Positions 58,941 to 64,000 of a stretch of DNA of 64,000 bases are shown piece by piece. The notes beneath the pieces were generated by a model. The model did no database searches and had not been told where the DNA came from. It saw nothing but the letters and a program-made list of their open reading frames with translations. The stretch's first letter is position 1, and each line of letters starts with the position of its first letter. The DNA is from Fluviirhizobium alvei (lineage in GTDB: Bacteria > Pseudomonadota > Alphaproteobacteria > Rhizobiales > Rhizobiaceae). A program made the position numbers and the translations under genes. The stretch is from NCBI RefSeq assembly GCF_030551875.1, contig NZ_JAUOZU010000002.1:1-64000 (forward strand), written 5' to 3'.

Positions 58941-59234
58941 GCTTGCGGGCTTCCTTCAAGAGAGCCGGAAATTCCGGCGCCGATGCGAATTTTCAAGTCC
59001 GTTTCGCCATAGCGTGCGTTGCGAAAAAGGGGAATCGAAAAATCACGATTCCGACACATTTTTTGGGATGGGAATGTCCGAATTGTTACAGATCCACTGC
59101 GAGTTTATTCACAGATTTTGACCCTTTGGAAAAAATATTACAGGCCCATATTGCATTTGGCGGGTAAATACGGTCCATTCTCTGCAACCTTGCCGTAAAT
59201 GAGCAGGCAAGGAAATTACCAAGGGGAAGGACTC
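58941..59234. other. Promoter region of the dpp operon
   Basis: About 290 bp between the divergent lipoprotein gene and dppA. It contains an inverted repeat GGAATCG (59031-59037) / CGATTCC (59046-59052) and AT-rich stretches, and ends with GGGGAAGGA before the dppA ATG. No gene is seen. Confidence 0.5.
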
Positions 59235-60827
59235 ATGAAAAAGATCGCGACGCTCCTGGCGGCAACCGCCATTACTTCCGTTCTCGCTTTTTCCGCTTCG
59301 GCCAAGACGCTTGTCTATTGCTCCGAAGCCTCGCCGGCGAACTTCGATCCCGCCATCACCACGGGCGGCAACGACTTCGACGCTTCGTCCCGGACGATCT
59401 ACAGCCGCCTTGTCGAATTCAAGCACGGTTCGACCGAAATCGAGCCGGGTCTGGCCGAAAGCTGGACGATTTCCGACGACGGTTTGGTCTATACCTTCAA
59501 GCTCCGCGCGGGCGTGAAGTTCCACACCACCTCCTATTTCACGCCGACGCGTGACCTTAACGCCGATGACGTGATCTGGTCGTTCGAGCGCCAGTGGAAG
59601 GCCGACAACAAGTGGCAGACCTACATGCCCAACATCACCTGGGATTATTTCCAGGGCATGGACATGCCGAAATATCTCAAGTCGATCGAAAAGGTCGATG
59701 ACCTGACGGTCAAGATCACGCTCACCGAGCCGAATGCGCCGATGCTGGCCAACCTCGGCATGGACTTCGCGTCGATCGGCTCGAAGGAATATGGCGACAA
59801 GCTGATGGAAGCCGGCACGCCGGAGAAATATGCCAGCGAGCCAATCGGCACCGGTCCGTTCCAGTTCGTCGACTATCAGCTCGACAGCGTCATCCGCTAC
59901 GCAGCCTTCCCGGATTATTTCAAGGGCAAGGAAAAGATCGACGACCTGATCTTCGCGATCACCCCGGATGCAAGCGCCCGCATGCAGAAGGTTCTCGCTG
60001 GCGAATGCGATGTGATGCCCTATCCGAACCCGGCCGACGTCGAGGCTCTCAAGGCCAATGGCGATGTAACCGTGCTCGAACAGGCTGGCCTCAATATCGG
60101 CTACATGTCCTACAACACCACGCTGCCGCCCTTCGACAAGCCCGAAGTGCGCAAGGCGCTGAACATGGCCATCAACAAGCAGGCGATCATCGATTCCCTG
60201 TTCGGCAAGGGCGGTGCCACCCCGGCAACCAACCTCATTCCGCCGACCATGTGGTCCTACAACAAGGACGTCAAGGACGACGCCTATGATCCGGAAGCTG
60301 CCAAGAAGGTGCTTGCCGACAATGGCGTTACCGAGATCGAACTCTGGGCTTCGGACCGTTTCCGTCCGTACAACCCGAGCTTCCAGCGTGCGGCCGAACT
60401 GATCCAGCAGGATTGGGCAGCGGTGGGCGTGAAAGCGACGATCAAGACGCTTGAATGGACCAAGTATCGCGAAGAAGGCAAGAAGAAGGACCGCCCGGGT
60501 GCGTTCCAGATCGGCTGGACCGGCGACAACGGCGATCCGGACAACTTCTTTGCCACCCTGTTCTCCTGCTCGGCCATCGGCGTTTCGAACTATTCGAGCT
60601 GGTGCAACAAGGAGTTCGAAGACCTGATCCAGAAGGCGAAGATCACCAGCGATCTCGCCGAGCGCACCAAGCTCTATGAGCAGGCGCAGGTCATCTTCAA
60701 GCAGGAAGCTCCGGCCTTCACGCTTGCCCATTCGCAGGTCTATTCGGTCATCCGCAAGAATGTCAGCGGTTACATGATGGACCCGCTCGGCATCCACCGC
60801 TTCGACGGTGTCGACAAGGCCGAGTAA
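59235..60827 (+). CDS. dppA: Dipeptide-type ABC importer periplasmic binding protein
   Basis: Family 5 binding protein of 530 aa from ATG 59235, with a Sec signal (MKKIATLLAATAITSVLAFSASA). The mature start KTLVYCSEASPANFDPAITTGG is typical of DppA, as are GLVYTFKLRAGVKFH and WTGDNGDPDNFFATLFSCSA, and Cys residues at about 29 and 240 may form the conserved disulfide. DppA binds dipeptides and, in some hosts, haem or 5-aminolevulinate. It opens the dppABCDF operon, and a stable hairpin separates it from dppB. Confidence 0.93.
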   Translation: MKKIATLLAATAITSVLAFSASAKTLVYCSEASPANFDPAITTGGNDFDASSRTIYSRLVEFKHGSTEIEPGLAESWTISDDGLVYTFKLRAGVKFHTTSYFTPTRDLNADDVIWSFERQWKADNKWQTYMPNITWDYFQGMDMPKYLKSIEKVDDLTVKITLTEPNAPMLANLGMDFASIGSKEYGDKLMEAGTPEKYASEPIGTGPFQFVDYQLDSVIRYAAFPDYFKGKEKIDDLIFAITPDASARMQKVLAGECDVMPYPNPADVEALKANGDVTVLEQAGLNIGYMSYNTTLPPFDKPEVRKALNMAINKQAIIDSLFGKGGATPATNLIPPTMWSYNKDVKDDAYDPEAAKKVLADNGVTEIELWASDRFRPYNPSFQRAAELIQQDWAAVGVKATIKTLEWTKYREEGKKKDRPGAFQIGWTGDNGDPDNFFATLFSCSAIGVSNYSSWCNKEFEDLIQKAKITSDLAERTKLYEQAQVIFKQEAPAFTLAHSQVYSVIRKNVSGYMMDPLGIHRFDGVDKAE

Positions 60828-60837
60828 TCGTCAATAA

Positions 60838-60865
60838 GGACGGCGGCCGGAGGCGGCCGCCGTCC
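60838..60865 (+). repeat. Stable intercistronic hairpin between dppA and dppB
   Basis: GGACGGCGGCC (60838-60848) and GGCCGCCGTCC (60855-60865) form an 11-bp GC-rich stem with a 6-nt loop, followed by GGTTTTTG. It probably protects dppA mRNA or partly terminates transcription, giving excess binding protein. Confidence 0.75.
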
Positions 60866-60881
60866 CTTCAGGTTTTTGCCC

Positions 60882-61889
60882 ATGCTCCGTTTTCTCGTCA
60901 GCAAACTCCTGCTCTTCATTCCGACACTGATCGGGATCACGATCTGCGCCTTCGCGTTCGTGCGGCTTTTGCCGGGAGACCCCATTCTCGCCATGGCGGG
61001 CGAGCATGGCGTGACACCCGAACGCTACGAAATTCTCAAGGAACAATTCGGCTACAATCTTCCGATCTGGGAACAATATCTGCGCTATGTCGGACAGGTG
61101 CTGACCGGTGATTTCGGCGTGGCCATTTCCACAAAACGACCGGTGATCGACGAGTTTGCGGTCCTGTTTCCCGCCACTGTCGAATTGTCGATCGTCGCTC
61201 TGATCTTCTCGGTCGCCATCGGCATTCCCGCTGGCGTCTATGCCGCTGTCCGTCGCGGATCCTGGCCCGACCAGTTGATCATGGGCACGGCTCTGGTTGG
61301 CTATTCGATGCCGATCTTCTGGTGGGGCCTGCTGCTGATCATCTTCTTCTCCGGCTATCTCGGCTGGACTCCGGTCTCGGGCCGCATCGGGCTGCAATTC
61401 TTCTTCAAGCCGATCACCGGTTTCATGCTTATCGACACGCTGCTGCTCGGCAAGCCGGATGCCTTCCTGTCAGCGCTCAAGCATATCATCCTGCCGATGA
61501 TCGTGCTCGGCACCATTCCGCTGGCCGTGGTGGCGCGACAGACCCGCTCTGCCATGCTGGAAGTGCTGGGCGAGGACTATATCCGCACCGCCCGTGCCAA
61601 GGGCCTGTCGCCATTCCGCGTCATTGCCATCCATACGCTGCGCAATGCCATGATCCCGGTCGTCACCACCATCGGCCTGCAGGTCGGCGTCATGCTGGCC
61701 GGCGCCATCCTGACGGAGACGATCTTCTCCTGGCCCGGTATCGGCAAATGGATGGTCGATTCCATCTTCAAGCGCGACTATGTCGTCGTGCAGAGCGGTC
61801 TGTTGCTGATCGCGCTCATCGTGATGGTGGTCAATCTCATCGTCGATATTCTCTATGCGGTGATCAATCCGCGCATGCGGGCGAGGTAA
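60882..61889 (+). CDS. dppB: Dipeptide-type ABC importer permease DppB
   Basis: Membrane subunit of 335 aa from ATG 60882. LIGITICAFAFVRLLPGDPILAMAGEHG and the EAA loop EDYIRTARAKGLSPFRVIAIHTLRNAM are diagnostic, and the C-terminal DILYAVINPRMRAR is typical. It lies 54 nt after dppA across the hairpin and 3 nt before dppC. Confidence 0.94.
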   Translation: MLRFLVSKLLLFIPTLIGITICAFAFVRLLPGDPILAMAGEHGVTPERYEILKEQFGYNLPIWEQYLRYVGQVLTGDFGVAISTKRPVIDEFAVLFPATVELSIVALIFSVAIGIPAGVYAAVRRGSWPDQLIMGTALVGYSMPIFWWGLLLIIFFSGYLGWTPVSGRIGLQFFFKPITGFMLIDTLLLGKPDAFLSALKHIILPMIVLGTIPLAVVARQTRSAMLEVLGEDYIRTARAKGLSPFRVIAIHTLRNAMIPVVTTIGLQVGVMLAGAILTETIFSWPGIGKWMVDSIFKRDYVVVQSGLLLIALIVMVVNLIVDILYAVINPRMRAR

Positions 61890-61892
61890 GCC

Positions 61893-62801
61893 ATGACCAC
61901 GACCCAGACCAGTTCCGTATCACCGGTGGAGGCCAAGCGGTTTCCGCGCCTCGCCGAATTCTGGTATTATTTCTCGCAGAGCCGTGGTGCCGTCATTGGC
62001 CTCGTGGTTTTCTCTCTCATGGTGCTGGCCGCCCTTCTGGCGCCAGTGCTGGCACCGCATGCACCCGACATGCAGTACCGCGATGCCTTCCTCGCACCGC
62101 CGGTCTGGCAGGAGGGCGGCAGCTGGAAGTTCATCCTCGGAACCGATCCGGTCGGACGTGATATCCTGTCACGGCTGATGTATGGCGCCCGGTTCTCGCT
62201 GCTTATCGGTGCCGTCGTCGTCACGCTTTCGGTCATCGGCGGCATCACGCTCGGCCTGCTGGCCGGCTATTTCCGTGGCTGGGTCGATGTGGTGATCAGC
62301 CGCGTGATGGACCTGATCCTTGCCTTTCCGTCGCTCCTGCTCGCGCTCGTCATGGTCACGATCCTGGGGCCGAGCCTCTTCAATGCCATGCTGGCGATCG
62401 CGCTCGTGCTGCAGCCGCACTTCGCCCGTCTGGTGCGCGCCGCCGTCATGGCGGAGAAGAACCGGGAATATGTGGTCGCTTCGCGTGTTGCCGGTGCCGG
62501 CCACCTGCGGCAGATGTTCGTCACCATCCTGCCGAACTGTCTCGGGCCGCTGATCGTGCAGGCCACGCTCTCCTTCTCGAACGCGATCCTCGAAGCGGCA
62601 GCGCTCGGTTTCCTCGGCCTCGGCGCCCAGCCGCCGACACCCGAATGGGGCACCATGCTCGCCAATGCGCGCGAATTCATCCTGCGTGCGCCCTGGGTCG
62701 TCACCTTTCCGGGCCTGGCCATCCTCATCACCGTGCTCGCCATCAACCTGATGGGTGATGGTCTGCGCGATGCGCTCGACCCCAAGCTCAAGAGGTCGTA
62801 A
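61893..62801 (+). CDS. dppC: Dipeptide-type ABC importer permease DppC
   Basis: Membrane subunit of 302 aa. [24 protein letters not shown] and the EAA loop [27 protein letters not shown] identify it. The C terminus [15 protein letters not shown] is standard for DppC. It ends 1 nt before dppD. Confidence 0.94.
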   Translation: MTTTQTSSVSPVEAKRFPRLAEFWYYFSQSRGAVIGLVVFSLMVLAALLAPVLAPHAPDMQYRDAFLAPPVWQEGGSWKFILGTDPVGRDILSRLMYGARFSLLIGAVVVTLSVIGGITLGLLAGYFRGWVDVVISRVMDLILAFPSLLLALVMVTILGPSLFNAMLAIALVLQPHFARLVRAAVMAEKNREYVVASRVAGAGHLRQMFVTILPNCLGPLIVQATLSFSNAILEAAALGFLGLGAQPPTPEWGTMLANAREFILRAPWVVTFPGLAILITVLAINLMGDGLRDALDPKLKRS

Positions 62802-62802
62802 C

Positions 62803-63804
62803 ATGGCTCTTCTTGAAATCCAGAATCTGACGGTGGAATTCCGCACCACCACGGGCCTGTTCCGCGCCGTCGACAATGTGTCGCTGAAATGCGACCAGGG
62901 CGAAATCCTCGCCATCGTCGGTGAATCCGGCTCGGGCAAATCGGTCGCCATGCTGGCCGTGATGGGCCTGTTGCCCTGGACGGCGAAGATCACCGCCGAT
63001 GTCATGACTTTCGCCGGCCGCGATCTTCTGACCATGTCGTCGCATGACCGGCGCAAGATCATCGGCAAGGACATGGCGATGATCTTCCAGGAGCCGATGA
63101 GCTCGCTCAATCCCTGCTTCACGGTCGGTTTCCAGATCGAGGAAGCGATCAAGACCCATCTCGGTCTCGGCAAGGCCGAGCGCCGTGCCCGCGCGATCGA
63201 GCTTCTGAAGAAGGTCGGTATTCCGGCACCCGAAAGCCGGCTCAAGAACTTCCCGCACCAGCTGTCGGGCGGCATGAGCCAGCGCGTCATGATCGCCATG
63301 GCGCTCGCCTGCAATCCGAAACTGCTGATCGCCGACGAACCGACGACAGCGCTCGATGTCACCATTCAGGCGCAGATCCTCGATCTGCTTGTGCGGCTGC
63401 AGGAAGAGGAGGGCATGGCGCTCGTCCTCATCACCCACGATATGGGCGTGGTGGCCGAAACGGCCCAGCGCGTTCAGGTCCAGTATGCCGGCCAGAAGGT
63501 GGAGGAACAGGGCGTGGTGGATCTCTTCACCGATCCGCACCATCCCTATACCGCAGCGCTTCTTGCAGCGCTGCCGGAACGCGCCGTGGCCGGTGGGCGC
63601 CTGCCTTCGATCGCCGGTGTCGTGCCCGGTCATAGCGACCGTCCCGAGGGCTGCCTCTTCTCGCCGCGCTGCGCCTTTGTCACCGATTACTGTCGTGCCG
63701 GTGCCAGCCGCCAGGGCCCGGCCTATGGCAATGCGCTGTGCAATTATCCGCTCGTCAAGGGCAAGCCGCTCAATCATCCGGCGCCGGAAGGAGCGCTCGC
63801 ATGA
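62803..63804 (+). CDS. dppD: Dipeptide-type ABC importer ATPase DppD
   Basis: ATP-binding subunit of 333 aa from ATG 62803. Walker A is GESGSGKSV, the signature [15 protein letters not shown] and Walker [13 protein letters not shown]. The C-terminal oligopeptide-transporter region has a Cys cluster ([15 protein letters not shown] ... ALC) that may hold an Fe-S cluster, as reported for DppD-type proteins. It overlaps dppF by 4 nt. Confidence 0.94.
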   Translation: MALLEIQNLTVEFRTTTGLFRAVDNVSLKCDQGEILAIVGESGSGKSVAMLAVMGLLPWTAKITADVMTFAGRDLLTMSSHDRRKIIGKDMAMIFQEPMSSLNPCFTVGFQIEEAIKTHLGLGKAERRARAIELLKKVGIPAPESRLKNFPHQLSGGMSQRVMIAMALACNPKLLIADEPTTALDVTIQAQILDLLVRLQEEEGMALVLITHDMGVVAETAQRVQVQYAGQKVEEQGVVDLFTDPHHPYTAALLAALPERAVAGGRLPSIAGVVPGHSDRPEGCLFSPRCAFVTDYCRAGASRQGPAYGNALCNYPLVKGKPLNHPAPEGALA

Positions 63805-64000
63805 ACGCCATCGTCGAAGGTCGCAACCTCAAGCGTTTCTATGAAGTCGGCGGCGGCATGTTCTCCAAACCCGCCACCGTCAAGGCGCTCAATGGGCTGA
63901 GTTTTGCGCTCGAAGCCGGCAAGACGCTCGCCGTGGTGGGCGAATCCGGCTGCGGCAAGTCCACGCTCGCCCGCCTTGTGACGATGATCGAGGAGCCGAG
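63801..64000 (+). CDS. dppF: Dipeptide-type ABC importer ATPase DppF, cut by the window end
   Basis: First 66 codons only. Starts [21 protein letters not shown] and reaches Walker [10 protein letters not shown] before the window ends. Start overlaps the dppD stop (ATGA). It completes the dppABCDF operon; the remaining part lies outside. Confidence 0.93.
   Translation, partial: MNAIVEGRNLKRFYEVGGGMFSKPATVKALNGLSFALEAGKTLAVVGESGCGKSTLARLVTMIEEP

Noticed and set aside
59031-59052. GGAATCG/CGATTCC inverted repeat before dppA as a strong operator
   Set aside because: Seven-base arms with an 8-nt loop are weak evidence, and no regulator gene is near, so it is mentioned only in the intergenic entry.

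Overview
The window looks like a chromosomal segment of an alphaproteobacterium, most likely Hyphomicrobiales (Rhizobiaceae or a close relative). Supporting signs are the high-GC coding sequence, dense operons with 1-8 nt junctions, many ABC importers of the liv and dpp types, perfect TTGAT-N4-ATCAA (FNR/FixK-type) boxes in front of cytochrome bd genes, a glycine-betaine Rieske demethylase with a dimethylglycine-dehydrogenase-like protein, and BKACE and fumarylacetoacetate-hydrolase genes beside an aromatic hydroxylase. No rRNA, tRNA, CRISPR array or intact insertion sequence was recognised.

Layout. 1-2.7 kb: 3' part of a large repetitive RTX adhesin-like protein, followed by a suspicious poly-G/poly-C inverted repeat. 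2.8-7.7 kb: arsenic island arsR-arsC(thioredoxin type)-acr3-arsC(glutaredoxin type)-arsH, converging on a tandem arsA, with a TauE/SafE permease next to it. 8.7-20.5 kb: an aromatic (possibly flavonoid) catabolic cluster made of a GntR regulator, a liv-type importer, a class A flavoprotein hydroxylase, a type I extradiol dioxygenase, an FAA hydrolase, a BKACE enzyme, a GST-like isomerase and an MDR reductase. 20.5-24.1 kb: trmO, then a cobalamin riboswitch in front of gbcA-gbcB-like genes. 24.1-32.8 kb: an Rrf2/NsrR regulator divergent from cydDC, then cydABX, a SLAC1/TehA channel, a DsbA-like protein and a convergent trxC. 33.6-36.2 kb: the dimethylglycine-dehydrogenase-like enzyme. 36.3-43.4 kb: accessory DNA with a BrnT/BrnA toxin-antitoxin pair, orphan genes, two decayed gene fragments, and a 3-hydroxyacyl-CoA dehydrogenase/TetR/aldehyde dehydrogenase group. 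43.6-48.0 kb: a copper-tolerance operon (CusF-like, cupredoxin, multicopper oxidase, TolC-like outer-membrane factor, small lipoprotein, His-rich exported protein), bracketed by direct repeats of the 3' end of a small zinc-ribbon gene. 48.6-51.1 kb: a small RTX protein and two tandem HSL esterases. 51.2-57.1 kb: a dpp/opp-type importer operon ending in an alkaline-phosphatase-superfamily hydrolase. 57.3-64 kb: a Ca2+/H+ antiporter, a lipoprotein, and a dppABCDF operon cut by the window end.

How it works together. The window is a set of catabolic and stress modules: arsenic and copper detoxification, uptake and ring cleavage of an aromatic compound, oxidative betaine demethylation, and low-oxygen respiration through a bd oxidase with its CydDC assembly exporter. 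The points most worth following are the cobalamin riboswitch on an oxygenase gene, the copper islet flanked by duplicated gene 3' ends, and the aromatic cluster that pairs meta-cleavage with a beta-keto-acid cleavage enzyme.
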